Notes under the pieces: model-generated
Seen by the model: the letters and a program-made list of their open reading frames with translations, nothing else
Told to the model about the DNA's origin: nothing
Databases searched by the model: none
Part shown: positions 1 through 10,030 of the stretch, in pieces
Layout of the letters: every line of letters begins with the position of its first letter
Numbering within the stretch: position 1 is the first letter of the stretch
Assembly: GCA_030062745.1 (NCBI GenBank)
Contig: CP099840.1
Span: 31,809,006-31,873,005 of the forward strand
Length of the DNA: 64,000 nucleotides
From: Capitulum mitella
Lineage: Eukaryota > Arthropoda > Thecostraca > Pollicipedomorpha > Pollicipedidae
Direction: 5' to 3'
Translations under genes and position numbers: made by a program

Positions 1-255
1 GAGCGGCGGTGGCGGCGGCGGCGGCGGCGGGCGCCCTTGGACACTTCACGCGAACGCCGACGCGATGGTCGAAGCGTCCGCATGACGCGCGCGTTGCGTG
101 CTATTGCGCCGAAACAGGCGGTGTTCTCGAGCGTTTTACCCCGGCGACCGGCCCCGGCCGAGTGTGTCAACTGCGCAGGCGCTTGCGAAATCGTCCCTTC
201 TCTCTGACGGTGGACGTATTGGGGTGGCGTTGACCCGGCCCGCTTTGCACACCAG

Positions 256-363
256 GCGGACACAGCGGCTGGCGTCACGAGGGCCTGCCGGGCGACCTGG
301 CCAGCTACCCCGGCTTCTCCGGCTGCCTGTTTGACCTGCGTGTCGGCATCAACAGCCACAGAG
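256..363 (+). CDS. Partial exon: C-terminal part of a laminin-G domain
   Basis: In the frame with codons at 291, 294 and so on, the translation contains GLPGDLASYPGFSGCLFDL followed by RVGINSHR. The G-F-S-G-C-L-x-D-L-R pattern is the conserved late strand of laminin-G domains, which act in the extracellular parts of neurexins, cadherins with LamG domains, Crumbs, Slit, agrin and similar proteins. The frame is open from 234. The most likely acceptor is the CAG ending at 255, but 261-266 and 279-281 also offer AGs. The donor is GAG|GTACCG after 363, leaving one base of a codon. Joined to the exon at 649, the distance from the GC cysteine to the next cysteine is 26 residues, usual for this domain. 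The gene runs off the left edge or begins upstream; which LamG protein it is cannot be told. The match is to a family signature read by eye. Confidence 0.65.
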
Positions 364-648
364 GTACCGATCGACGGTACCGGTGCCGGTACACACGGTG
401 CCGCGCGTCGTCTCCGGCCGTGTGTTCGTGCTGAGAAGTGTCCGAGGTCGTTGAGCTGCTCTTCTCGGAGTCGGTCTGGCGGCCGGTCAGCATGTCTGCG
501 GCGTTCTCCGGTCTAGGTGGCCAGGCCTATTTCTATATACTATTTCAGGCTCGCGCCACGGCTGGAGTCGTTTACCCCGGCAGCGCGCAGTCCACAGAGA
601 GCATGGCAACGGTGGCGGCGTGCGTCTGAGCTGTGCTGCCTCCGACAG
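364..648 (+). other. Inferred intron within the laminin-G gene
   Basis: This 285-bp interval is bounded by GTACCG at the 5' end and CTCCGACAG at the 3' end. Removing it keeps the reading frame and places the two LamG cysteines 26 residues apart. A second acceptor-like site (CTATTTCAG, AG at 547-548) lies inside, so alternative splicing is possible. Confidence 0.45.
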
Positions 649-812
649 GTGTCTCCACCAACGTCTGGGAGGGGCGCCACGTGACGCCCTGCCGCCTGGA
701 CCGCTGCCAGAGGGCGGCCCGCTGCCGGGCGGCCGGCGGCGCCCGGTCGCCGGCGGTCAACGCCTCGGGCAGCGCGCCGCCGGAAGAGGCCAGCCGCCCG
801 GCTGACGGCTGA
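649..812 (+). CDS. Exon continuing the laminin-G gene (end of domain and linker)
   Basis: A good acceptor (CTGTGCTGCCTCCGACAG, AG at 647-648) opens an exon whose first two bases complete the glycine codon left by the donor at 363. The sequence then reads VSTNVWEGRHVTPCRLDRC and QRAARCRAAGG. The cysteine in VTPC would be the partner of the FSGC cysteine at 320-340. The next cysteines (C-x4-C-x5-C) may begin an EGF-like module, but the pattern is incomplete. The frame stays open to a TGA at 810-812. That stop could be the true C-terminus, or intron reached after an unseen donor in the GC-rich stretch at 700-760. Another acceptor at 547-548 could give an alternative exon 549-648. No membrane segment is visible. 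Confidence 0.5.
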
Positions 813-860
813 ATGACGCCGGACGGTCGGCGGCCGCCGGATCAGTCGTCGTTTCACAGG

Positions 861-3433
861 ACAGCGCTGCGGTGAGGGGTAGCGCGTGGAGCGCTGGCCT
901 GCGACGCAGGGTGGGTGCGAGACGACGCAAGTGCCCCTGTCTGTCTGACAAGAAACGAATAGGCCGCGCGGGGATTCCTCCGCATGACAGGCAGGCAGTT
1001 ACTCTCGCAGTTGTCTGATGTCTGTTTCGTCGTGATTAGTGAATTCAGTTTGAAATGCTCATATTAACGTAGCTACAAACCAGTCAATAAGCGCTTGCCA
1101 AAGGTATGTGTCCTGCGTAATGAGGCGTAACAGCAGATCTGGAGAGAGCTCCTAGCATAAAGCTTTTAAACCAGAAGACATCTGGACGCAGATACGAAGC
1201 AACAGTAACGCCATTGCTGAGCATATTGAATATTTGTCGGTCTGTTGCTTCGTGGGTTTATATTTTTCTTCCTTTTTCACGCTGTTCCAGTTTTCGGAGA
1301 GGAATGTTCAGCGGGAATGGACTGGCAATAAGGATAATGGGCCGGCGATGAATTCAATTCTGAGCCGGGATTTCTTTTTTACTTCGGTACGAAGTTTGAG
1401 TTTTGAAATTCCGTTTTTGCCTATCAAAGCATTTAACTGCGCTTTGCACACCTTTCCAGAACAGAGTAACATGGGTCGTTATGAAGAATATTTTGTGATC
1501 GGGGAAGGTGATGGTGAAAAAGACGTTTTCGTACTTGAAAAGAATCTGAAAGTATTGCAGGTGTGCTGACAACCCATGGGACTGATGGACACACTAATAG
1601 ATTCACACAATACACATTCGAGATTTTTAGAGGACGAGCCAACATACAACTCAGCGATGTCAAACTTTTCTTGGCCGGCAAAAATGGAGGGCAAGTAAGA
1701 AAAAACGGCTCGTTTCAAAGAGAACGTTAGCTGTCTTTAACACATAAACTACTTGCAGCCACCACTAAATCTGTGGAAGGCTTTCGTGGTTTCTTAGCGT
1801 GTGGCGCTCTGGGATGTTTTGGAGTCACTTAAGAGTGATCTCTTGCATCCATTTTCTGTGAACATAATTTGGCCTTCTAGCAGCAGTTCGGGGTTGTCCA
1901 TTTTTATTGCCTGTGTTTATTCTAGTTTGCCAAGTTGCCATATTTTGTTTTCAGATCCGAAAAACCTGTCATGTAATGAATCATTCATGAGCACAGACAA
2001 GACCTACAGAGATCCCTTGGTGTGATGCAAATGTTGCAAATGCTTGACACGCAGCAGGAATTTTTACTGTGGGGTATGTTGTGTTTGTCAGTAGTGGCTA
2101 TGATCTTGTGGCTATTCAGAAAAGTTTGCTAGCATAGGAAACATTTCAATGTTAGTTCAGTTTCCCTTTGCCGACGAATCAGCCATAAGAGTGGATTAGC
2201 ATATGATTCGAGACACGTTACATAAACGGATAAAAACTTTGTTCTGTTATTATTTCGCGTCTTAAGTCTCGCAAACTTGCGCGATATGCGATGTGTTCCA
2301 TCAAACATTTTACGGACATGCGCGCATTTTAAAACATTCGTGTTCAGGAATGTGACACTAAGCTTAAGACGAGTCGGCTGTTAGCCTTACGCCATCTTTG
2401 TTTACGCTTGATAAGAAGCCATTGACTCCCTGGCATGGCGACCCTGAGAGTTCTGACGGGATGAAATCCCGCTCTACTCGCCAGCTCGTACTAAGGTGAA
2501 CCGTGAGGCGGGCGTCCGATCTTTAAATTGGCTTCCGCTGCGTCACCGGCCCGTAAGTGGCTACCTTTCTCTCCGTTTCTGTGCCGCCACGTCAGGTGCA
2601 GGCAGCCTTGGCGGGCCGGCACTACATCGCAGGTTCTGGCAGCGATTGCAAAACTGTTCGGAAAGCATGACGTCACATCGGGGCGAAGCCTCTCCCGTTT
2701 GACCTCACGTGATGGACGGATAACGTTGGCCTCTGCTGAAATCACCTTCGCTCGGTTGTAGCGCTCGGCTTATCTTACCTAACTCTAATAATGTTGACGA
2801 GCGCAAACCGCGCCCTTGTCAGACTCCGAACTTTGTTTCGTGACTGTACTATAAGCAGGGTACAGACTACGTCAGATCTGAATGACTGCTCTGTTTTTAC
2901 AGTGCAATAAATGTACCAGTGTGTCTGGCTGCTTGTTGGTCTGAAGCACGATGATTGACACTCCCTGGCGCACAATTAGTGTGTTCCGTGCAATGCGAGC
3001 ATCACGGGTGTTTATAATACATACGTTTGTGAACAACATCTTGTGCCTAGTTTGGGATGCCTCGGAATGGCCATTTTGAGAAACGAAAGAAATGTTCAAC
3101 TTTCCGACAAAGGAAGAAGGTGGAAACGTTTCGTCGACTCAGCAGAAGTGCGACAAAGATTGGTGAACTGGCACAGACAAGGGCAGGATCGAGGAAACAG
3201 TATGTGTTATTTTATGTCCAAAGGACGACTCGAATGCGTGAGAGAGGAAAAGAAGGAAGAGGTGTCAGAATACTTTATATTCCTTTTGGCTTCTCCAAAA
3301 TTCGTGGTACATCCTTCCCATCTCCACTCCGCGGAAGTCATGCAGCTCGTCCATGACGCGTGGCGGTATTCACACGTTGTCGCGTTGCGTGGAAAGAAAC
3401 GTCCTGCAAAATCGCTCATCTTGAATTCTACTC
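861..3433. other. Non-coding stretch, no gene seen
   Basis: Moderate-GC DNA with short open frames on both strands and none with a recognisable family. It holds one perfect CRE palindrome (TGACGTCA, 2668-2675) inside a slightly GC-rich patch (about 2490-2720). The frames around 3043-3570 are the longest but show no domain and run into the MITE that starts at 3434. Confidence 0.5.
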
Positions 3434-3788
3434 TTAACCCTATTCCCGGCAGGGGGAGGAGGCTGAATCCGCCCCCCCCCTCGGGTTTTTTGCTTGCCAA
3501 TTCCAGGCGTTTTGACGCAGCTTCACGAAACTTCGTGAATTTTCCTAGCTATCCTTTCTACGCGCTGTGACAAAATTTCACAATTTTGCTTTGCTCAGGA
3601 GCGGAGCCAGGCAACGTTTTTCGGAGGAACCTCAGGCCATTTTTGGCCATGTTGAGGGTAAAAGGAAAGTGTCTGCCAAAAACGAAGTTTTTAAGATAGA
3701 ACTTAAAACTTTATGTGGACGTATAGCTAAATAGTTGGGCAATGTGCACACAAATTTTGTTTATCTGAGATCACTTTACAAGGTCGGG

Positions 3789-3797
3789 TCAAGGTCA
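3789..3797 (+). promoter_or_regulatory. Extended nuclear-receptor half-site in the MITE
   Basis: TCAAGGTCA is the extended half-site bound by ERR and FTZ-F1/SF-1 type monomeric nuclear receptors. The same nine bases are kept in the other MITE copy at 25198-25206. Function is inference. Confidence 0.3.
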
Positions 3798-4092
3798 AAA
3801 GTCAGAATTTATTTTTTCGCAATAATTTCGGCGCCGTTTTTTCAAATGCCAAACCCGGAATATATATGACGTAAAATGGTACCCTCTACTTGTGTACCAA
3901 GTTTCAGCTTGATATCAGGTCGGGTCACGGAGCTATGACCTAAAATGTCAGTGAGCGTACCTTATATCGCAATAGCCATAAAATGAAATTTTCTGGAATA
4001 GAATGAATTCAGATGATTGAAAACGTTTACAGATAGTGTCAATTGCACACGAGATCATTCCAGGTGACCCCAAGGTCACTGGAGGCCATTTA

Positions 4093-4105
4093 AGGTCAAA
4101 GGTCA
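4093..4105 (+). promoter_or_regulatory. DR1 nuclear-receptor site in the MITE
   Basis: AGGTCAAAGGTCA is a perfect direct repeat with one-base spacing, the consensus for RXR, HNF4 and COUP-TF type dimers. It is unchanged in copy 2 (25496-25508), while surrounding bases differ. Whether it is bound is unknown. Confidence 0.35.
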
Positions 4106-5096
4106 CAAGTTGATCTGAAGAACGTGTGACCATGACAGTTCCCCCTTTTTCATGTCCCTGGCACCGCCTATGCGAACATTATACCAACATTGCAATACGA
4201 TTTGTACTTCTTTAGCATAGCATGACTAGCAGAAGCCAAAAAAACGTTTTTACCTTTTTTGTTCATTCAGTTGTTGGAAAATTAATCCCCCTATTTTTGA
4301 AACCCTGTGAACGCCCATGAATTTTCTCAAAATTTCAGATTTGTGGACCCATGGTAAAAGCCCTATCCATAATCTCTCGATTCATGCCAGTTTCATTGAA
4401 ATCGGTCCATAAACGACGGAGTTTTAAGAGATCCAAAAGTACCCCCATTTTGACATTTTTGCCTCCCTGTATCCACAAATTTCAAAATTTTGAAAATTTC
4501 TTTTTATTAAAATGTAGTTTACGTGACGGCAAATCGATTGCCGTTTGTTGCAATGAAATCGGACGAGTAGTTCTTGAGATCTCAGGGGGGGGGGCCGAAT
4601 CCGCCCCCCCTGCCGGGAATCGACCATACCGTCTAGCCCTCCGGGAATAGGGTTAAGGAGGCCGCAGGTACTGCTTTGGCTGCAGTCGTATTACTTCTGG
4701 ACAATGAATAAAAACGATCACGCTTATGCTGCCTAATTGATGGATCTTTCCGAAACAGCTGGAAGCGTCCAACATCCTAATGCGAAAATGAAACATCATA
4801 TTCTGTTGTATTTAAACCTTCGGCACTGATTCAGTGCTGATGAGTACATGAAAGCGACTCTGACACGTTCTCCTAAACTGTTCACACTACCCACGTAAAT
4901 GACAAGCTAATGAAAAACACTCATAAGCAAAACTGACGACCTAAATGAGCTAGCAACATCATAGTTACTTTCCTTAAAATCACTCCATACCTAGACCATC
5001 ATTAAAAATCACAAAATACAAGTTGGATGGCTTATTCCCGCATCTCGCATATACCGCACGGAAGAAGATTTTCCGCCGCCACTGTCGCCGCTGCAG

Positions 5097-5104
5097 CCCT
5101 CTCG

Positions 5105-5140
<36 letters not shown>

Positions 5141-5507
5141 GCCTCCACCGCCGCCGTCGGCACCAAGCCTTGGAGATGGGCCACCAAACGGCGCGCCCAA
5201 AGCGGCTCTTGAACCGAAAGGAAATGCAGTTGTCACTGGGGACCCGGTGTCCGTGACCCATGTGGGCCCGGCCGCCTTGCCTGCCGCCAAGACACCGGCC
5301 GTGTCCAACAACCGCAGCGACCTGCTCCAGGCCATCAGAGACGGTATCCAGCTCAGTAAATTGGAGGTGGTGGAGGAGCGGGAGCGTGGGCAGGCGCGGC
5401 CGCTGCATGATGTGGCGTCGATCCTGACGCGACGCGTCACCATCGAGGTGTCCGAGTCGAACTCTGACTCTGACTCAGAGTGCTGGGACGAAGAGAAAGG
5501 CACATGA
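5097..5507 (+). CDS. WASF: WAVE/SCAR (WASF) C-terminal exon: polyproline, WH2, central and acidic regions
   Basis: WAVE proteins carry Rac signals to the Arp2/3 complex within the WAVE regulatory complex; the C-terminal WCA segment binds actin and Arp2/3. The frame shows a run of prolines on a (CCG)10 tract (5106-5135) and a linker. The WH2 motif NNRSDLLQAIRDGIQL starts at 5307. The central helix LHDVASILTRRVTIE (5403-5447) has the expected hydrophobic spacing. The tail is serine/aspartate-rich and acidic with one tryptophan (SDSECWDEE), then TGA at 5505-5507. Order and C-terminal position match the family. The start is uncertain: an acceptor CTGCAG ends at 5096, but the frame is open back to 4995. 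N-terminal exons (WAVE homology domain, basic region) are not seen in the 5 kb upstream, so large introns or a displaced copy are possible. Confidence 0.85.
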
Positions 5508-5900
5508 CAAGACCTTCAAGAACAACAGACCAGATCGAGCTGTGCTACGACGCAGCTGTCAAGTGGCTGGAGGCTTTCGGTACCTACTCCAACTTTCTGT
5601 GAAGCAGCCTCCGCGGCTGCTATAAGGCTTGAAACATTCACTGCTGACGTGAAGGTTCTTTGCAACGACTTTTGCATGCTCGCCATTGGTCGTGACTTTG
5701 TGGTCCCGGAAGCGTTCGTCTCTTTGGTCCAGCAGGAGCTACGAAGTGACGAAATTTGTCTTTTATATTCAAATGCCGGTGTAAGTGACAGTCGCTTAGA
5801 GAGCAGCAGAAATATAACTCACTCTTGGTAAAAAATGGAAAAATAAATTGAGTCGTTAAAATGCATAGGAAATCAAATCGTTGGATCTTGCAATAATAAA
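5508..5900 (+). other. Probable WAVE 3' UTR with polyadenylation signals
   Basis: Following the TGA there is no further coding signal. AATAAA occurs at 5842-5847 and again at 5895-5900, sensible distances for a 3' UTR of about 340-410 bases. The exact cleavage site cannot be read. Confidence 0.45.
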
Positions 5901-8900
5901 AGCTTGCCATGGACTCTCCGCTTCGCGTGTCGCCCAGGACGAACTTTTATCACTGGATTCGCCCGTGAATATATAGATGAAGCACTCTGGTGTCCTACAT
6001 TTTGCCTTAAAAGCTTCGGTGTACAAAGTAGTACGGTATACACAATACACAAATGTAGTATTGTGTAACTTAATTTGATAATTCCATCGCAGGCCATGTT
6101 TGATGTTGCCTAGTGTTGTCTTGTGTGATATCTAACGTTGTTTAGGTCATTTTAAGTCTTGATAATGTCAACTGTGTGACGAAACGTCGACAGAAATACA
6201 AGGTAAGCGAAATGAACAAGTGGCTCACTGCATGTAATTTTCTTGCCATGAGTTTTGCTTCAGTCCTAAGCAAGCATAGCCCAGAAAACAAGCGCTTGTT
6301 CCGCAAGATTAAAAATGTCTGTAGGAAGGTAAACGACAACGAAGCTGATAATATTTCTTTGCAATCAGTATTTATTAAGCAATCTGCTTCCAAATAAGCT
6401 CATATATATATATATATTCATGTATATATAAACATAAAAATTCACTAGTTGTATGAAATTCCAGATTGTTGGTTCCGCCTGTTATTCATCTACATTTGTC
6501 ATTTTAGCCTTTTTCTCCCTTCTAAAAAAATGCGTTGATAGGGCTCAAATCAACATTGATAGGGCATGGTTACTACCAGGCCCGTAACATGGTACGTGCA
6601 GCATGCTTATGACAAAACAGCATGTACCACACCTGGTGCATGCAATTTTTTGTCGCTGCTTATGCATTAACCAACGAGGGAAAATATCGTTAAACTGTTT
6701 TGTTTTTTTTCAACAAAAGAGGAAAGCGGACTCAAGAAAGCAATGTTAGCAGTCTTAACCCTCGCCGGGTTGGCCCCCGGCTCCACTTTTACCGGCTGAG
6801 GTTCATAAGAAACCCCTCCTCCAAGGCTTCGAGGGCTAAACGTTCCACAGAAAATGTAAGAACACCCTTGGAAAGCTGTCGACGAAATGAGAAGAAAGCA
6901 GTTAAATTTTCAAAATAAGGCCAATATGACGGTCACCAAAGGTCATCTTAGGCCAAATTGCTGTGATAATCAAGACTTGTGTGTGGCTCAAAAAGTGTTT
7001 AACAGCAAAAAGAAGGCCAGGTTTACCTTTGTGGAGTGGATAAAGGGCATTTGAGGCCGAATTTGACCATTTCAAGGAAAGGATAAGATGAAGACCAAAA
7101 ATGTTTTTTTAAGGGCAGGAGTCTCTTTTTCTGAATCTTTAGGCATGCGTATTAGCTTGGATACGCCGCAAATGTGTCTGGCGATCATATGTGCAACTGT
7201 CATGTTAAAGTCAGACAAGACTAAGGTATTGGCGAATATGCTTCGGGCGTTTTTAGTATCTGCTGTATCATCTGCCAATTTATCATTGATCAGACACGAT
7301 AAAGCATGAAATTTCGCGTTTTAATTAGGACATTTTAGGCATAAAACCTAATGTCTCTTCTACATCCCATGTCACAAAACATTTTTTTCACGTAAATCAC
7401 TCAGATACCGGGCGTAGAACACGGCCGCTATGCAAAAGCCTAACATTTAGCGGGAAATCATTTTCGCGGCGTAGAGAATTTTTTTATTTTGGCGGACAAA
7501 AATCAGAGGATTGGGCAGTACAACCTGTACAGAAGGAAGACATAGGCAGAATTATTATCATTTGTGGCCACACAAAGTGCGTACGTATTGAAAACAACCG
7601 TGATATCTCAAAAAGGTCAAACCAGGTCAACGTAGGTCAAATGGAACTGGGTCACCCTTGAAAAATACGTTCGTGTCACAAATCATTGCTTCCAAAGCAC
7701 ATATGACTACCGATAAACATTCGAAGACTCTAAACCTGTAGACGGTTAAGGGCCTAAAAATTCGGTATGAAACGTCACTTGAACCCAGGTCGCGGGTCAA
7801 GGAGTGCAACTACTTGTGCAGTTGACATGAGAAGCACCAGCGTGTATATCAAACCTTTACAACCGCCGAACCAGTCTCACAATTTCAATAGCAAACGTAA
7901 AAAAGGCCAAAAGTTCAGCTGACCTAAGGACAATGACCTGGAAGTTTGCAAAACATTCGAGATAAATGCTTCATTTGTCATGTTCTTTGAAGAGGCAAAG
8001 TTTTACGTCAGTTGATGCATTTCACGAAATGTTGCACTACCTTCATTTTTTTGGAAGATGGTCTTGCTTGACCTGCCCTAGGTCAATGACCTGGGATGAT
8101 CCTGACTTTAAAAATTGACACAGGATGTAAAAATAATAAATGAAAGCTATCCAAAGTCTTATATCTCTGCACCTTTTTGTTTTGCCTAGCCTCAAAAAAC
8201 CGGCGTATGATTCTCATGAACCGTTCCCCGGCCCAGCGAAAATTCAGAAAGTTAAGGCCAAAAAAAAACAGAGACTGAATAGTGCAAGGATATGTGCAGT
8301 AATGGATCTAAAGACTTTTGAAAGGGAAATTTCCAAAAATTCTGAAACCCATATCATAAAATCATCGCCTAGCGATGGGCTGCTTTCTCTGTCCCTGTTA
8401 CCCTCTAACGGAAAATTTGTAGCCCAGTTTCACCATTTATCTGGAATGTGTTGTTCTTATGACAATAAGACTCCAAACTCGTAGCATTTGCCCCTTTTTC
8501 ATACAGTCCACGGCATTCAAGCGGTCCACCGACACCTGGGATTGACCGCCGATTAAAAACATTCCACGCCAACCCTGGATATAAAGATAACACAGGAGGT
8601 CCACATGCTACTTCCTATGGGTGTTCGGTTCCTGGCGAAAACCACATTTAGAAAGGCTGAGGACTTCTACTGCACGTTAACTTCCATAACCGCAGAGCAA
8701 GAGTTGGCGCCAGTGAGCGGCTATGGTACCGGCCACAGCAATTCTTCTTGATCTTTTCGTCTTCTATGAATGATGTCGAAACCACGAAAGAACAGCATTT
8801 ACACTTAAAGAGCAAGCGACATGTTTCGACAGTTTCGTGTGAAATGCAGGCTATGGCTTGTTTTCAATATGCGTAAATACCGGCCGCTTAAAAAAACCAT

Positions 8901-9232
8901 TGTGTTCATTCCAACGTGTGAAATGCTCCTAAATGACGTCGAATATCCTGTACCGGTGTGCACGGCATTACGTCAAACATGTCGTGCCTGTGATTCAGGA
9001 CCACAACGGTGAAAGACTGAGCAATTGCCTGTTTATAGGGAAAGAATGCTTTCTATAGGTTGTACATAAAACTAGTAGGACGCCTTGCCCGGTGGGTAAC
9101 GAGCGCAGCCTATTGCGTTTCTCCTCAAATTTGGAAGCATATTTTGAAACATCGCCTGGAGCATTTCTTTTCAATGCATGAATTTTTATCTTTCATTCTT
9201 TCATTTTTCATCTTTTTTTGTTTTTTTTTTAG
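5901..9232. other. Non-coding stretch with degraded repeats
   Basis: A TA-rich microsatellite at 6401-6431 and following sequence to about 6590 resemble a very diverged piece of the hAT-like MITE (compare CAAATCAACATTGATAGGG near 6548 with 12690-12720). From 6757 a TTAACCCTCGCCGGG end introduces about 1.4 kb with many AGGTCA/TGACCT half-sites, like the interior of the piggyBac-like MITE but not alignable to it; no matching right end was found. A 73-codon lysine-rich frame at 6176-6397 has an AAG|GTAAGC donor after 6202 but no known domain. Nothing else recognisable. Confidence 0.4.
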
Positions 9233-9395
9233 CTCAGATGTTAAAAACGAACGCCAGTCACTCTATTTCAGCCTTTTGCACCCAAACAAATTGCAAGATT
9301 AGACGTCATATGCGCGCGTGGCATTCTGAGCGGTTCAAAAACGACGGCAGAAGAACGTATATCATTGAAAATATCACTCCCGGAAATATTCTGAG
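9233..9395 (+). CDS. Candidate internal exon, unknown protein
   Basis: A very strong acceptor, about 50 bases of almost pure T/C ending TTTTTTTTTTAG at 9232, is followed by 163 bases and a donor GAG|GTGAAA (GT at 9396-9397). Only the frame starting at 9235 is open across the whole interval. It reads QMLKTNASHSISAFCTQTN, then basic sequence RRHMRAWHSERFKNDGRR, then TYIIENITPGNIL. The first stop in that frame falls exactly across the donor, as expected of an exon. I do not recognise the family. The upstream T-tract could instead be simple sequence and the open frame chance. Confidence 0.3.
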
Positions 9396-10030
9396 GTGAA
9401 AAGGGCTCACAAGCGAACCGACTGAAAATGTGAATGCAAAACAAAAATTGTAAAATTAAGTAAAAATGAAAAATTAAACTTTTGCGGGGAAAAATTAATG
9501 ACATGATTCTTAGTAATTTTGAAGTTGTCAGCTCGAAAAAGCGTGCGGGTCGCGCTGGACCGACCGGCGACTTAGCCTGATTTTTTTCGTTATTTGATGT
9601 AAAGCCCATTTCGTCTACGGCCTCGCTTGCAAATATTGTATTTTGAGCCCTTTTTCTGCCGAACTGGACTTTGCGAGAAAGATCGCCTCCTGGATTGTTT
9701 CGTGGAATGAAAAAGCAGTGAAACACACAGAAAGTACCGCAAGATTTATCTTTCAGTTACCTATGTTTTTCTGCCCGTTGTTATAGTCGAGCTGAACTCG
9801 TCTCAGATCAAACGATTTAACCAGAAATTACCTGCGTCGCGTGGTCACCAGATGCATAAAAAAGTTATAGCCACCTTGCCCCATACGATCGATAATCGGT
9901 CTTTGTTGCTGCTATCGACCAAGCCTCAGAAAACCCGAAGAAAAGTAATTATGAGTTTGCGTCGCAAAAAGACGATTTTGCTTTGTTCCTGGAGCGCGGT
10001 TTTTGCTGCTGCAACGTCGGACAAAGGTTG
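9396..10030. other. Non-coding, nothing recognised
   Basis: Moderate-GC sequence leading into the GC island. A CAG|GTAATT donor-like site is present on the minus strand near 9830. No domain is visible on either strand. Confidence 0.4.

Larger units (their letters stand above)
3434..4656 (+). mobile_element. piggyBac-like MITE, copy 1
   Basis: The element is flanked by TTAA at 3434-3437 and 4653-4656. Its left end reads CCCTATTCCCGGCAGGGGG. The right end, read inward on the other strand, begins CCCTATTCCCGG. A second inverted match to the left end (ATTCCCGGCAGGGGG, then a GGATTC-type core and a C run) lies just inside, at about 4590-4620. TTAA target duplication plus a CCCT terminus is the piggyBac hallmark. 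At 1,223 bp with no transposase frame the element is non-autonomous. The interior (3600-4560) is AT-rich and repeats AGGTCA half-sites. It matches 24858-26047 in the same orientation at roughly 90-95% by eye. Confidence 0.75.

Noticed and set aside
549-648. Alternative 100-nt exon inside the LamG intron
   Set aside because: The splice sites are plausible, but including it would break the LamG cysteine spacing that the 363/649 junction gives. Kept only as possible alternative splicing.
4424-4650. Similar short protein frames in both MITE copies
   Set aside because: The shared peptide reflects DNA-level identity of the non-autonomous element, with stops and indels. It shows no transposase motif.
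5009-5503. Minus-strand glycine-rich and arginine-rich frames
   Set aside because: They are antisense shadows of the proline tract and WCA region of the WAVE exon.
6176-6397. 73-codon lysine-rich frame after the WAVE 3' UTR
   Set aside because: Plausible composition but no homology, and its AAG|GTAAGC site near the start would splice away most of the frame.
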